Shown one piece after another: positions 33,867-48,800 of a stretch of 64,000 nt of DNA; positions within the stretch are counted from its first letter, which is position 1, and every line of letters begins with the position of its first letter. The stretch is from Gnetum montanum. Taxonomy: Eukaryota; Streptophyta; Gnetopsida; Gnetales; Gnetaceae. The notes beneath the pieces are model-generated. The model did not search any database. It saw only the letters and a program-made list of their open reading frames with translations, and had not been told where the DNA came from. The DNA lies in contig MNCI01036144.1 of assembly GCA_015680685.1 (NCBI GenBank), positions 59,251 to 123,250 of the forward strand. Reading direction: 5' to 3'. The translations under genes and the position numbers were made by a program.

Positions 33867-36800
33867 GTTAGTACTTTGGTGAATTGTTGATCAAAAACCA
33901 AATTTGTATTTCTTTTTCTTGAAATATATAGTGCAGTAGCCTTCAACTTTTGTCATCTAGGATTTTAACAGTTTTTTGTTCAAATCTTCTCACTGAAATA
34001 GGTTCAAATGTTCATATCTTTAACATGCAGGCTTTTCAATGATTGCCATACCTGTTTAATAATTTGAAAATCAACCATGTAGAAGTTTATTATAAAAGCA
34101 TAGATTTTTATTCATTAACTTTTTTTTGGAATTTCATTGAATGAGAGTGTCTTGTTAGGTGTAGGTTGATCCCTTCTCACTTGTGGTAGATGAGTTATCA
34201 ATGATGGCTAATAGATTACGTTCAATGGTTGTCAGCGAGGTTGTATATTGTATTTTTTGTACTTATAAATTATTAATATTTTTTTTTGTTTTTAATAAAT
34301 CATTCCTAGAAATTGACTGGTATTGTCATTGCTTATTCATATGATTTAGGGTTTAGGGTTTGTTTTTTAAACAGTAAAAGGAGATTTTATTAATAATTAA
34401 AAACTGTAGTACAACCAAGAAACATGATTAAAGGTCTATTACATCAACATCTACAAAAACAAAAAACAATTAAAAGTGAAATCAGCACGCTTACAATATG
34501 AACTCATTTCTAACCTTGCTTTGCAACTTTTTATATCTGATTGGGACAACTGAATCACATTCTAAATTGTCTAGTTTATTCAAAACCTTTGGTTGCCTAC
34601 CATCATACTGTGTTTATGCTACTTTCAATATGCTTAAAATTTGGGGGATTTTTTTTCACTTCTATCCCCTCCCAAATTTCAAGTATTGAATGTGCTAGTA
34701 AAGTTCTCCAAATTTATTTATTTATTGTATTATGCCTATGTTTCATATCAGTNGTTTGGGAATGAGGGCCATTTCATGGGAGCAAGGTTAGACACATGTG
34801 GAATGTGAATGTTGAAACACTTATTAAAAATATAGAAAAATATGGTAACAAAACCAGAACATATGAAAACCATAGTTTTACGACTTCAATGCAGTCAGCT
34901 CTTTCATATTAATACAATAATTTTATTGATTTATGAAGGGAGAAAACAATGCAGTATACTAAGTGATTTGATGTAGTTTACAATTTTTAAATTTGTTTTC
35001 AATGGTCTGTTTTCATCTAGGAAGCTTCCAATTGTCTTTTTATTTTCAGATCCGAAGTCTAGGTAGGAGGGTTTAAAGTGTGCATTTTTGTAATGTTTTC
35101 ATATGCTTTTTTTAAAGGTGTTAGAAGCATTGACACTGAAATGATATCTGGCTGATGTTCCCTGTAGTTTGGAACATACTTCTCTTCGGGGAATGTGCAA
35201 AGGAGGAAATTTCTAAGGGAGTGCACTCCCGTGAAACACCGTGTTGTGCCACTCCATATCTAAACTTTTGCCAAATACTATAAAGATTTTGACATCATAA
35301 AACACTGATCTATCGCTTCCTAAACTGTATTTTACATATCAGAAAATTATAAAAAAATGTTGATCTATGGCTTTTCAAACTCTATTCCACATGTGAGCAA
35401 TTGTAAAGAAATGCATAAAAGCATTCTTACCGTCCTTGTAGGCAATTTTTTAAACAATATCTTCTACTAACTATTGTCTATTCCCATATTATTAAGTTAT
35501 ATATATTAGGAAATTTTCCTCTTATTGCCATCTCAAAAAGAAAAGAAAAAGTGCTTTAGGTATAAGATCCACCTACCTTATTTAACTTACAACTTCCTTA
35601 TCTATTTGGTTTGCACATAATGGAAGCCAATGCTAACAGGTATAATTTTGTATTTTTTCATAACTAAATCTCAACATTATGAGATACTGTATAGTGATCT
35701 TTCATCCATGCATGTATAGTTTTGAGTCCCTTCTATATTGCTGATAGGATCATCCCCTAGTGGCTCAATGCCCATCCTACCAAGGTAGGGTCAGTGGATG
35801 AATGAAAGTGTAACCTCTTTAGAGTCTCCGCCTAAGCTTGAACCATGTCTTATGACTTAAGAAATAAGCTGTTGTGGTAGTGAAGTAAATTCTATTCCTT
35901 GATTCTTTCTTTCCTAGATCTCCAATCAACAAATTTATAATTGGTTGCTTCTTTGGTGTGTTTAAGTCAGTAAAACTGATGAGATTTAACTAATTAATTG
36001 TCAGTTGCTGATACTTAGTTAGGCTGATCACTATCCTTAATTGTCAGAGTTGACTGATGTAATCTATTAATTGAATGCCTAAAATTATGGGGCTGAAGGC
36101 TATTTAAAGGATATTACCCTTCACATTTCAAATGTAGCAAGAAAATCCACTTCTCAAGAAGAATAAAATTTCTCTACTTTCAAATGGATATCACCCTTCA
36201 CATTGAGATTTTTTTCCAGGTAAATCTTTGTCTCTTGTCTCATGTTTGTCTGCTGTGAATAGTTGCATGACTAAATTTATTTTTCAGTTCTAGTTTTTGA
36301 AGGCACAACAAGTGGTATCAGACCAAAGTTTGTGGTAGATTGTTGGTAGTGCATTGAAGTTGGCAGACAAAGTGGAGATTCAAAAGGTTATGGGTTCCAA
36401 TTGGAAAATTTGGAAAATTATGATGATAGATATTTTATATTAGAAGGAATTTGAACCTAACATCACAGATGGGGCAACAAAGAAGCCTCAAGACATGTCT
36501 CGAGAAGAGTGGGTTAACTTGGTATTGCAAAGCTCTGTCTTTGATCAGACCTTGCTTGTCTGATGAAATTCTGTACACAATTGCTGAGAAGAGTACACGA
36601 AAAGGCTTGTGGAAAAGGCTAATCAAGTTGTACAAACAACCATCAAGAGTAACCCAAGTTTATCACATAAGGAGATTATTATAGTTGAAGATGAAGGAGA
36701 ATAATACAGTAGCTCAACACCTCTTTGAATTTAATAGTTGTTTTTCTTAACTAAGAGCATTGAAGGTAGTGTTGGATGATGAAGTTAAATCATTGTTGTT

Positions 36801-39800
36801 GGTCTCTTCTCCTCCAGATAGTTGGGAAACAATAGTTATAATGATCAGTGTAGCATGTGCAACATTGGATTTTGGCACTACTGTAGCAGCCTTGTTGGAT
36901 GCTAAAAAGAGAAAGGGGACACTACTCTTGATAATACTTTCTGTAGAAGTGAGTTTTGTCAATTTGATGAATGGATAATGGATTTTGGAGCATCATTTCA
37001 GGTGTCTTTTTATAAGGAATATTTTAGGACATTTACAAAAGTTGAAGATGCTTATGTTTAGTTGGGCATTGGACATAATGCTCAATCAAAGCTATTGGTG
37101 ATGTGTTCATTCTAAAGTTGTTCCTCCATTTAATTGTATGTCATTTAATGGTGATTGTTACTTCATAACCTTTATTGATGATTGTTGTCAAAAATGTTGG
37201 CTGTATGCTATGAAAAGCAATGATCATGCTATTTATATGCTTAGATTGTTCAAAGCTAGGGTTGAAAATGAGACCAATAGAAAAATTAAGTGTTTGCATG
37301 CTAATTCTGGAGGAGAATTGTTCCATCGTCTTTGAACAACTTTGTTGTGAAGCAAGCATCAAACATGAAAGGACGGTTCATGGTACACCACAACAATATG
37401 GTGTTGTCGAAAGGTACAACAAAACAATCCTAAATAGGATTTGAAGCATGTTAAAGCATTTTGGATTAGTAAAAGATTTTTGACATGAGGCTGCAAAAAC
37501 TAATGTGTATTTGATTAATAGATCCCCTACTGGACCATTAGATGTTAAAGTAGCAGAGGTTGAATGGAGTCGAAGGCAAGTAAGTTATAATCATCTTAGA
37601 ACCTTCGGTTGCATTGCATATGCATATATTCCAATAGAAACTAGATCTAAATTTGAGATACAACAAACACATGCATTTTTGTAGGCTATGGAGGTGATGA
37701 TAGGGGATACAAATTATGGAAACCAATTATTGATAGAATATTTAGAAGTAGAGATGTTTAGTTTAATGAAAATGTAATGTATGGATAGCTTGAACAATCA
37801 GCAGAAAAGAAAGAATAGGTAAAAATTGATATATCATCTGTTCTTTCAAAGCAACCATTGCAGCAAATATAGAATCAACAACTATCTCAAATGTCAAGCC
37901 CTATGGATGAGGATACAAATGGTAGTGAAAGTAGTCAAGAGCAAGTACAAGATGATGAAGGTGAGCACTATGAAGAAGGTATTGGTGAAACACCTCAACA
38001 TTGGGTTTGAATATCTACCCACATTACTAGGCCTCTTAACAAGCATTCTACAATATTATAGTGTTCTTTATACTGAAAACGATGAACTAGAAGATTTTCA
38101 GGAAGCTTTGCAAAGTTCAGATTGGAAGCTTTTGAAGTCAACCATGGATGGAGAGATGAATTTACTAAAACAAAATTAGACTTGGGAGTTGTTTCCTCTT
38201 CTACCTGGTAAAAAAGCCTTGAAGAACAAATGGTTGTTTAAAATCAAAACTTAGGTTAACCACCTAGAAAGTTATAGGGCTAGGATTGTGGTTAAAGGGT
38301 ATACAGAGAGATAAGGTATTGATTTTTCACAAATTCTCTCCCGTTGTAAAATATGCCTAAATCTGGATGGTATTATCATTGATAGCTTATTTAGATATGG
38401 AATTGGAATAGTTAGATGTCAAAACAACATTTTGCATAGAGATTTAGAAGAAGAGATCTCCATTGAATGACCAGAAGAATATGTGGATCAACATTGATCT
38501 GATTATGTTTGCAGGTTAAAATTGGAGCCTATATGGGTTGAAACAGGCACCAAGGTAGTGGTCCAAGAAGTTTGGCATGTTTATGCATGAACTACAATTT
38601 GTTAGGTCTGAAGGTGATCATGGTATTTATTTCAAGGGTAGCATATCAAGTAAATTTATGATTCTTTTGTTATACGTTGATGGCATGTTGGTTGCTAGTA
38701 ATGATTTAGCTGAAATTAAGAAGTTGAAAACTAATTTGTCAAAAAAGTTTTCAATGAAAGATCTAGGTGCAGCTAGACTAATCTTGGGTATGCAAATATG
38801 GAGTGATAGGATTCAAAGTAAGTTATGGTTAAGCTAGGAAAAGTATATCAATAGAGTACTACATTAGTTCAACATGGCTTTAGCATGACCTATAAGTACT
38901 CCCCTAGCATTACATTTCAAGCTATCCAAGGATGATTGCCCTAATACTAATATTGAAAAGAAAGTTGTCCCATATCAATCAGCTGTGGGGAGTTTAATGT
39001 ATGCTATGGTCTATACAAGCCTAGATATTACTCATGCAGTGGGATTGTAACTAGATTAATGAGCAATCCTGGTATAAAGCATTGGAATGCTAGTAAGTGG
39101 AGCCTTTGCTATTTAAAAGGTACAAAATTCCATTGGTTATGTTTTGGTAGTTCTAATTTGGAACTTGTTGGATATGTAGATGCAGATAATGAAGGTGTTT
39201 GATAAAAGACAGTCTACATCAAGATACGTCTTTGCTCTAGGAGGAGGACCAACAGTTGGATGCCTAGGTTACAAATTGTTCCTGCATTATCTTCTATAGA
39301 ATCAAAATGCGTGGCATTATCAAAGGCATGCAAAGAGATGCTAGCTACAGAGTTTCTTGGATCATTTGGGTTTTAAATAAATGTCTTATGATTAAGATTA
39401 AGAGTGCTATATTCTTGGTAAAGAATGCTGTGTATCATGCAAAGACTAAGTACATAGATGTAAGGTATCATGTTATAGTGTAAGCAAAAAAAAGACTTTG
39501 GAAGTAAAGAAGGTGCATACAGATCATACTGCAATTGATGTGCTAACAAAAGCTATTTCTGTAGAGAATACAATGTTTTGCAAGATGAAGATGGGGTTGA
39601 CTTAATAAGGAAGTTGGAAAGTAGATTAGATTTGACTTCAAGTGGGAGATTGTTGTAATAGTGAAGTAAAATCTATTCCTTGATTCTCTCTCTCCATAAT
39701 CTCTAATCAAGAAATTTGTACTTGGTTGTCTTTTTGCTGTGTAAGTCAGTAAGATTAATGAGATGGAGCTAATTAATTATCAGTCACTGATATTCAATTA

Positions 39801-42800
39801 TTCTAATCCTTATCCTTAACTGTCAGACTTGACTGATGTAATCTACTAATTGAATGCCTAAAATTATGGGGCTGAAGGCTATTTAAAGGAGAGGGAGAGA
39901 GGTAATAGATGTAATAAGAAATTCACTTCTCAGGAAGGATACAATGTGCCTACTTTCTTGGGGTTGTTTCCCTTCACATTGAGGGGTTTTTCCATGTAAA
40001 TCTGTCTCACATTTCACGTTTGCTTATTGTCAACAATCACATAAGTAAATTTATTTTCAATTCTGGGTTTAAAGCACAACACTTTGCATGTTGCCTCTGA
40101 GTAGTCTAGTCTTAGATGCTCAATCTTCTTGCATTTTGCCTTCCAAGGCTTCATCTCCTTGGACTTTTGTGCCCAATCCTTTGTTGCCTTGTTTCGTTGT
40201 CCAATGTGTGACCCACTGTGTTGGCATTTGATACCCTACCCACTGCGTTGCTAAGCACACTACCATCTGTCACCCCACTGACTGCGTTGCTCATATCCCT
40301 ATCCTTGAATGCTTCGTCCTTGCACACCCCCATTTCCCTCATTTTAATAAAATAAAATATTTGTGTTAGCTACATATAATATCTTTATGTTCATATGTTA
40401 GAGTTTGGTTTTATGTCTTGTGTACAACTTTAATTTACTAGACTCTAAGAAGGAAAATTGTATATTTGGTCTTAATCACTCTTTTAAATCATATATCATT
40501 ATAATTAGAATTCTTGACCTCGTGATAATAATTCGTGAGTCAATTTTGATAATTACTTTGTACTCAGGTTTTTTATAGTTGGTATTATTTGTGAGACTAG
40601 GATCATTTAAATCTTGAATCATGTTTGCACTTGTTAAGGGGAAAATTTGAACTACCACTCAACCCACACGACTTGCACTTTGTATTCTCCAACTTACGAC
40701 TGGCACAAAAACTCTAACATTTGTTAGGTGACACTTCTCAGGTGTCTGGACACTTATACTCCTATTCTTCTTCTTCAACAGGAAGTCATCATTTCATAAG
40801 CTCCTTAACTTACGATCACATCTCAAACTCATGTATTTCTTCTTTCTTTGATCTATTTAGATCTTTTTTGTTCATTGGTTGTTTTATTATAATCTTTTAT
40901 TGTTCCATTCATTAACATTGTTTTCTTCATGTTGTTTGTATTTTGCGACTAGTCACAGTGCTTCATCTAACCACTTTTCGGTTTCATTTGTATTGATTCA
41001 CCAAACTAATGATTGGGCAACTCAAACTGATTATTATGGTCTGACACTCTCTTACAAGTACTAGTTCCATTGATTTGGTTATTCATTGAGAATTGGGAGT
41101 GGATATAATATTGAACAAATAAATAATAAGTGATACACATCTTTGTGATGGCCCGTCATGAATACATATAACACTCTTGTTCAATAACCTTCTGCCCTTC
41201 ACTCATGAATCTGAGAACGAGAACACACAAACACACAAAAAGCCAAGTCAAGGTCAACTTTTTGATTAAAAGCAACATAATAATAAATTGTTAAAGGAAA
41301 CATCTTTAGGGGAACATTTCATGGGGTTACATGGGAATGGTAGGCAAGGAAAAGAGTCAAACTCAGCAAGGTTTGACCTACGAACAGGCGCTACTGACAA
41401 TGAGGTGGTTGCTGGGGTTGATTCTAGAACTGGCTGTGGTTGTGATTGTGGCTTTGTCTGTCCTCCTCCTTGATCACCCTTGTCCTTCGTATATTGAATG
41501 CCATGAAGAATTTTCTCAACAGTAATTTCTTGATGTTGATATGTTGGTTCTTGATGAATCCCCATTGGGACCTTGTTACTTTGTTGTTCTGGGACACTTC
41601 TTGATTCCATGTCCTTTCTATGTAAACTGCCATATTCTGCAGTGGGAAGTGTGATTTGATCATTTTATCTGAGACTATCACCATGAGATTTTCTATCTTG
41701 GCCTCAAGATTCTTGATTGTTGAATTTCTGTCTTTGATTGTCTGCTCTAAGGCTTCTCTTTCTGAACTCCCTTTCTTCTCATGTTGTTCATAATAGCTGA
41801 TCCTGATTTGCAAAATGTTATTGCCATTGATCAATGAAGCATTTGTATTTTGCAGGTGATGGAGCTCTTGCACTAACCCTAGATTTCTTTTCTTAATTTC
41901 TTGATGCTTTCTTGATATGCTGCATCAAGTGCTTGAAGATCTAGTACTTTTTGATGATCTATCTTTACTTTTGAGGCATCCAACTTGAGAATTTTTGCTC
42001 TGTTTTCTTCCTTGTAGAGTGCTACCTGATCCACAAAGTCATGAAAGTACATCTTGATTACGACTTATTCATTTTCTTTTCTTTTCAACTCTGCATCACG
42101 TTGCTTCTGTTTAACTTCTAGTTAAGTATTTCTCAATAGCCATTGTAAGCCTTTCCATTTTTTTCTACTATGTAGGTATGCATACCTATGTGATGTAGCG
42201 TGAATTTGAAGAATAAATGAGCTGTTGCAATCACAATGTCATTTTTACAAAGAAAATTGGGCTTGCAATTATTGAGGTAGTACTTTATGCCTTGACATAT
42301 TGCATTGTGAGATGGTCATTCCACTCTTTTAGCAACTACAGCCACACTTCTAAGGATCGTGGATTTCATAAACACATGGAATTTTGATTTTTAACAAATA
42401 GTTTTGTGCCAGGAGGCTCTTGTAGATGTTAGAAGTGACACTACTACACAAAGTCTAAAATTCTCTGTTATTTGTCTTATAAATGAGAGACGGGTCCCTA
42501 CCAAAGTATGAACTATTTTCTATATGAATTCCCCTTGTTGGCTCTAGCAAAGCTTCTAGATGAGGGATGAAAAATGACCTATTGTCATTCGTAAAGTCTT
42601 CCTCTGTCTTCTTCTTTATTTCTATCGGCTCTCATGAATTTCCCATTGTTCTGACATCTCTTGTGGTTGTTTCCACAACCAGAGCCTTTGCCTTCTGCTT
42701 CTTCTCGTTGTTGCTTCATGGGTTCTCCTTAATCCCTTCTTCCTGTGTTGTCGTGGATTAGGAGACCATCGTAGTTGTCGTCCTTGTATATGGTTCCAAA

Positions 42801-45800
42801 CTAAAGTTCATCCAAGCTCTTATGATCAATCACCTTGGTTGCTTTTAGGAAGATTGGAGCAATTGACATGATTTGAGCTATAAGGATCTCCCATCGAGTG
42901 CATTGTGAGTTTATCTTGTCAAGTATCTTGCTCCCAAGTCACGAATTTATGGACATTCACTGCTACTAATTGGGCACAGCTACATTTTACATGGAAAAGT
43001 TGAACAATAGGGGGTTGGGGGTACATACCACTGGTTATTACCTGTAACAGTAGGGGTACTGATGTCCAGCAATAATGGGAAGAAAAAATTTTAATACCGT
43101 GGTAATAGTGGTAACAAAAAATTATTTTTAAGTAATTTTTACTTCAACAAAAAAGCAATATTGAGAAATTATTATATGTTAGGCAATAAAAAAAGCAATA
43201 GAGCATGTATGAATGGAATGGGAATGGTTGCCTGTGCAATAATAAGAAAGAATCGCTCTTGCACAGCACAAGCATACATTAAATCATTTGAATGGTTCCC
43301 TGTGCAGAACAAAAAGAAGCAAACCATTACTCCTGCAATCCAAATGGTGTTAAACAAGAAAGGATGAAGAAGATGTCGAAATCAATCGTAGTTCACAACT
43401 ATCATAGAGAATGCACAGAGAATTTTCAGATACCTGTATTACTCTTTTTACTTATTCCAAGAAAACTCCAATTCTCAGCAATTTTGCAAAGCAAAGCTGG
43501 AAACTGAAGAAAAAATTGAAAAACAATGGTTAAAATGGAAGAAAAAATGACCCAGAACAATGTGCTTCTCTGGTGCTGGGGCTTCATTAAGAGAAGAATA
43601 TGTTGTTGCGAAGATTAAGAAATGTTTCTTCCTATGCAAGGCATGCTTCTATAAGACGGAGGAAATACCTGGAGTTTGGAGCCAGAGAAAATGGAGTTAC
43701 TAAGGCAGAAAATGACTGACATACATTCCTTTTTCTTGCCTTGACTAAATAATTTTTGCAGTGGTGCTGCAACATTAAAATGCATAAAATAACCACAAGG
43801 TGAAATAGTTATGAATGATTGTGAAACTGGTTATTTCTGGTGGCATGTATCCCACTCCCTATTGTTCAACTTGCCCTTTTACATTCCACTGATTCATGAG
43901 GTACAACTTGAACGTCCAGCAAGAAATCTGGTTGCAGTGGTTTAAACAATCAAACAATGCAGAATATACAATTGACATGCTCGTGCACGGCTTCATGAGG
44001 TTATCAACATTGACCCATGCCTTGTTCTCAACCTCTTTGAAATGTTGAGGGCGTGTAAAGGCACCCATGAGATAGTATTTTGTGTGCTTATACTTATCTA
44101 CAACTGGGAAATAGAGGCCGTAGTCCCTAAACACATTTTTGATCATCTCCTTGTTAACTATGAAGTAATAACTCTTGCCTCCATAGTGCATGGGGATGCT
44201 TGCATCATTTTTAAATTCTACCACTCTTCAAATTTTTCATTAGGCAATAAAGCAGAGGGCAGAAAATCAAAAGTGGTGTAACTTTCTAGCTCTAGCTGCC
44301 CTAATCATTATTGCACTTCCAATTTATGAGTAACTACATATGGATTGTGGTAAATGATCACAGGATTAGGTTATGTACCTCTTTTCTTGGTGAAATTGAT
44401 GGCTGGAAGCTCGAAGTCTACTTGACCTTTCAGAATTGCTTCAAAATTGATCCTCTCCTGTTAGCTCCATTCATTGTGACTTTCTGCTCTATGCCTTTGA
44501 TGTGCTTGCGCTTGCTCTTCTCCACACTTAGTCTGCTACAAATTTTTGTAATCTCAAATTACCATCCCATATGTGGCCTGTTTTTCCATAGATTTCCAGC
44601 CCACCAAACGTGCAGTTTGTTTTCTCCAACTTACAGCTACTGCACAATAACTCTGACATTTGTCAGGTGACACTTTTACTCCTTGTCTCCTTCGTGAACA
44701 GGAACTCATCATTTTTGAATTTCCCTTTACCCAACTTAACTTATGATCACATCTGAGAGTCACGTACTTAAGTTTTTGATCTATTTAGATCTTTTTGTCT
44801 CTTGGTTGTTGTTCTATTATAATCTTTTATTGTTCCATCTCTCTTGTCTGGTTCCATTCATCAACATTGTTCACCTCACAATATTTGTATTTCGTGACTA
44901 GTGGCAATGTTTCATCGCACAACACTTTAGTTTCGCTTGTACTGATACATGAAACTAATGATTTGGACAAGTTGAACTCATAATTATGTTCTAACATCAC
45001 ACATGATTCAAGGTATAGAAGATTGCATTTGCAAACAAATCTGAATATGCTCTTACTAAAGTAAAAATTGAAAACATCAGGCTGGGCACTCACATAATCA
45101 AACACAACATTTAATGAGATAGAAATATAGAAACATACACAACCAACAGAAAATACATATACCACCAGATTTCACAACTAAGAAATACAACTCGTGTAAA
45201 GTTGGAAATACATATTAGCCATTCTATGTATCCATGTTATATTTAATATTTGAACCATTGGCATGGCACACTTTTTTTTTTCCGAATGTAGTAAATATTG
45301 TATTTATCTGTAAATGTTTTTACTTTGGTTATTTGTTGCAGATCCCAAAGTTAGGATCTGCTGCCGAATATTTCTTCAAGATGGGTGTTGAAGGCAAGAG
45401 GTTTCGTCCTATGGTAATTGATTATTAGTAATGTTTTTTCTTAATTATATTTTTAATGTGCTATGTTTTTGTCTGTGTTTTAAGTTTTCTTTATAAAGAA
45501 CACATTTTGCAATGTTTACATTAGGCGATGTTAAAGATTCTTGATGCAATGTTTACATTAGGTGATGAAGTAATTGTAATGCAGAATGTGTTAGTATTTC
45601 ACAACTTTTTATTGCTACCTCAAATCCTTTTGCTATTTTAAGTTCAAGCATAGATGTTGAAAGTGATGTAAATTTGGTTAGGGCGGGTATTATCCTCCCT
45701 ACTAACAATTAAATTTTCTTTTGATTTTACAAAAATATCAATTTGTACACCTGAATATCAATTTGTATACCTGAGTAGGCATCCTTAAAATTGGAAAGCT

Positions 45801-48800
45801 TTTCCTTTCCAAGTTTTTGGTGTCTTCTGCTTAGTGTTAAGCGTGTAAAGTCCTTTGAATCTTTTTTGCTTATTATTAATATTATTTTTGGGGTCTGAAA
45901 CCCCTTCATACCAGACGAAAACATATTGCAAACTGAAATAGAAGAGTAGAATAGCAGCTGATAAACAATCTCCATATCTGTTCCCTGTTTTGTAACTAAT
46001 GATACAATATTTATCGTTCAGCAAGAAGGAAAATCAGAAATTAAAAGGTGCATGTTAATAATCTTGTTATCTTGTTTAAACCAACAGCTGGCTACCAAGG
46101 GTAGGAATCATTTGAACAAGTGTTCAGAAACCATAATTTATAATGATAAAAAATAGCTGATACACTCTAATATTGAGTACATGCAATATTACAGATGTGT
46201 AGTTGTTAAAGAAGATCTAGTAGCAGCTATGCTGCTTTCTTTCTTGTAACAAGGATACCAAAAGCCTTAAGTTTCCATACAACATATACAGGAGCCAAAA
46301 GCTGAAGATCTATCTTAGAAAGTCATATTTGAAATCTTCCAACACTGCCTGCATCTTAGAGGATATCAGTTTTGCTTGTGAAATGAATTGTTGTAATATT
46401 TCTATAGTGAAGCAATGATCAAGGAAAACAATTTCAGGTTCCCAAAACAGTGATCAATGCTATCTAACTTTGATAATAAGAAATATGTAGTGGGACAATA
46501 TTACTAAGAGGCCTGCAAGTTTACTATAAAATGTAAGCAAAATTCCTTTGATTCTCTGTACAGATCTGATTTTCTTTTAAGTTAACGATCAAAATCTGAT
46601 TTTTTTCCCACCATATAAATATATCTGATGCTGTTCATCAACAAATTGTTCAACCAAACAGTTGGCAACAAGAATCATGTATTTCAATAATTTCAAAACA
46701 ATTTAATGGTATGATAATACTTTAATTTTTTGTTCCAACAATACTAACATGCAAAATCATAACAGTTTGACTCAAATTTAATCAAACAATACTGAAATCA
46801 ATAATGCAACTACACTTCCAGCTTTAGCTTTAATCCATAAAGGGAAACATTCAATATTCATTTGCAAGCATACCATGCTAGAAAAAGGTTTAATCATTAC
46901 CGATATGATAATCGGTTATACATACAACCATAATGAAAATGAGGCTATTCTTATCCAGCTGTTTATACAACACAATAGCCAACCGATCTTAGAAGAAACT
47001 ATATGGGAAATTTGCTAGATCATATTTATACAGTTTTCCAAGAATCCATAGCCAATAATTCAGCAGAACTAGATTATGAAAATCTGTAGGTAGAAGAAAA
47101 CATTTAAATTAGAGTTTTTGTTTATAACCCCCTCTGCCCGTAAATTGTAGAAAGATAACTAAAGTAGACTTAAGAAACTCTTAGTATAAGGATGAGAATT
47201 CCACAAGTTGGTGAATTATAAAAAGATTTCCAAGATTAATTCCATGAAAATAAAATCAAGGTGAAACTTGAGGAATCATCAGAATGCTAATACTCATAAA
47301 TTCACTTGCAGATTCTCAAAATCAAGATGAGCTAGGATGCTGTTGCTACCAATCATCATATTAGGGATACATGGCCCCTGATTGCAAATCGTTATGCCAA
47401 ATTACCTCAAATCTTAATTGGTGTTATGAAGTTCATCTAGAAACAACTCTCATCCAAGTCATTTAGGCCTGAGAGTACATTGACAGGTAGAAAGATCCGC
47501 AGAAACAAGGGTTCAGCCATCAAAGAGCCCCAGAAAATTTAGATTCAGGAAGCATTCAAGATGGTGAAAGAATTCTGAGAAAAAGAATCATATCCCAACC
47601 TTAAGTGAAACAAGGGAGGAACATTGCATGCACCTCTTTTAGCTTCAAAACCCCATTCAATGAACCATTTTCCCCCAGTTATAAGGTGCTGTTTCTGGTC
47701 TTCCATTACTGTATCCTTGCAATCTTTTCATTGATACTACTATTATTATTTTTGTTTACCTTTGTACGACTGAATATGTATTCCTTACTGTATTTTTGTT
47801 TTCTTTTTACTACTGAATATATATTCCTTGTGGTTGCTTAGTAGTTGTTGCTATTGGAATCCTCCTTTCTCGTTTTCTCTCTGTTTTCTCCCTCGCTCTC
47901 TCTCCCTCTCCCTCTGTCTCTCCTCCTTTATTGTGCCTACCCTTTTTATTCACTTCGGTTTTAGTTTTTGTTTCGGTTTTTTTTTAGTGTAATCGATTTT
48001 CAATGCAGTTAAGGTTTTATAAATACAAAACAGATTCAAAATCAGGTCTTAAGCTCAATCTTCCTTGAAGCCACCCAAGAAAAAGAATAAGAAAAATACC
48101 TGACCCATTCAACTAAGATGACTTTGGTTCAATTCCTTCCAGGATGATAAAATATACATTTCTGATTTTTTCCTTTAAAATAAAAAAATTAAGGAAATTT
48201 ACTCTAGCCGTTATTCCAACAGAATTATCTTATAAAATAAAACCATAGAGTACAATGGATTAGAGTTTCATAAGTAAGAGTTAAGGAAACCATAAAATTA
48301 TAGTATCGAGCCAAGGAAACACCTTTTCCTTCAAGCATTTAGCAGTCCAACCAATGTTGGATCATCTTATGAGCACTGAAAGGTCATCGTGCGACCTTGT
48401 AGCAGCTATTAAGAGGGCAGATTTTATTTTTGATTCAATTAATTTTATATTTTTGAAAGATCATTTAAGAAAGTAATGCAGTCATCCTAATTCATTGGAT
48501 AGTTTCCTCTTTTTATTTTATTTTATTTACACATATTACAAAATTATAAAACAGCAATGGATCATACCTGATATCACCATTTTCTTTTCTTTCCAAATCT
48601 GATTGCTTAATAATTAGCATGCACAGGATAGCACTTGGAGGTAATAAATCTAAAACTTATATGAAGACACAACAAAACATCTACATGAATACCCAAATGA
48701 AGAATATGTAGTATCGATGCCACTCTGTGGCCCCTTATGTTGCAGCTATGCCTCCCTCACATCGTACATTCACCGAGGAACAACCTTGCACTCATTCGAA

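Larger units (their letters stand above)
35870..40081 (+). mobile_element. Copia LTR retrotransposon in the prenyltransferase intron
   Basis: 4.2 kb, same strand as the gene. LTRs 35870-36310 and 39651-40081, both TGTTGT...ACAACA, are clearly alike though diverged. A primer site, purine tract and degenerate gag, protease, integrase, RT and RNase H are in Copia order. No 5-bp target duplication is seen (TAAGC against CTTTG). Dead by many stops. Confidence 0.92.
40640..44996 (-). mobile_element. Pol-less LTR element D, minus strand
   Basis: Two direct repeats of about 400 bp (40640-41046 and 44587-44996) share CTCCAACTTACGAC/CAGC, TTGATCTATTTAGATCTTTTTG, TTATAATCTTTTATTGTTCCAT and the ends TCTGACA/TCTAACA. 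On the minus strand a purine tract GTAAGAGAG directly precedes TGTCAGACC, the 3' LTR start. The 3.5 kb interior codes (minus) for a globular segment then a coiled coil and has no RT or integrase. The outer left boundary is approximate, and no target duplication was confirmed. Confidence 0.68.

Noticed and set aside
35865-40086. Target duplication of the plus-strand Copia
   Set aside because: Flanking pentamers TAAGC and CTTTG do not match.
41266-44224. Element D reading frames as a host gene with introns
   Set aside because: The region is enclosed by matching LTR-like repeats and a purine tract, with stops in all frames.
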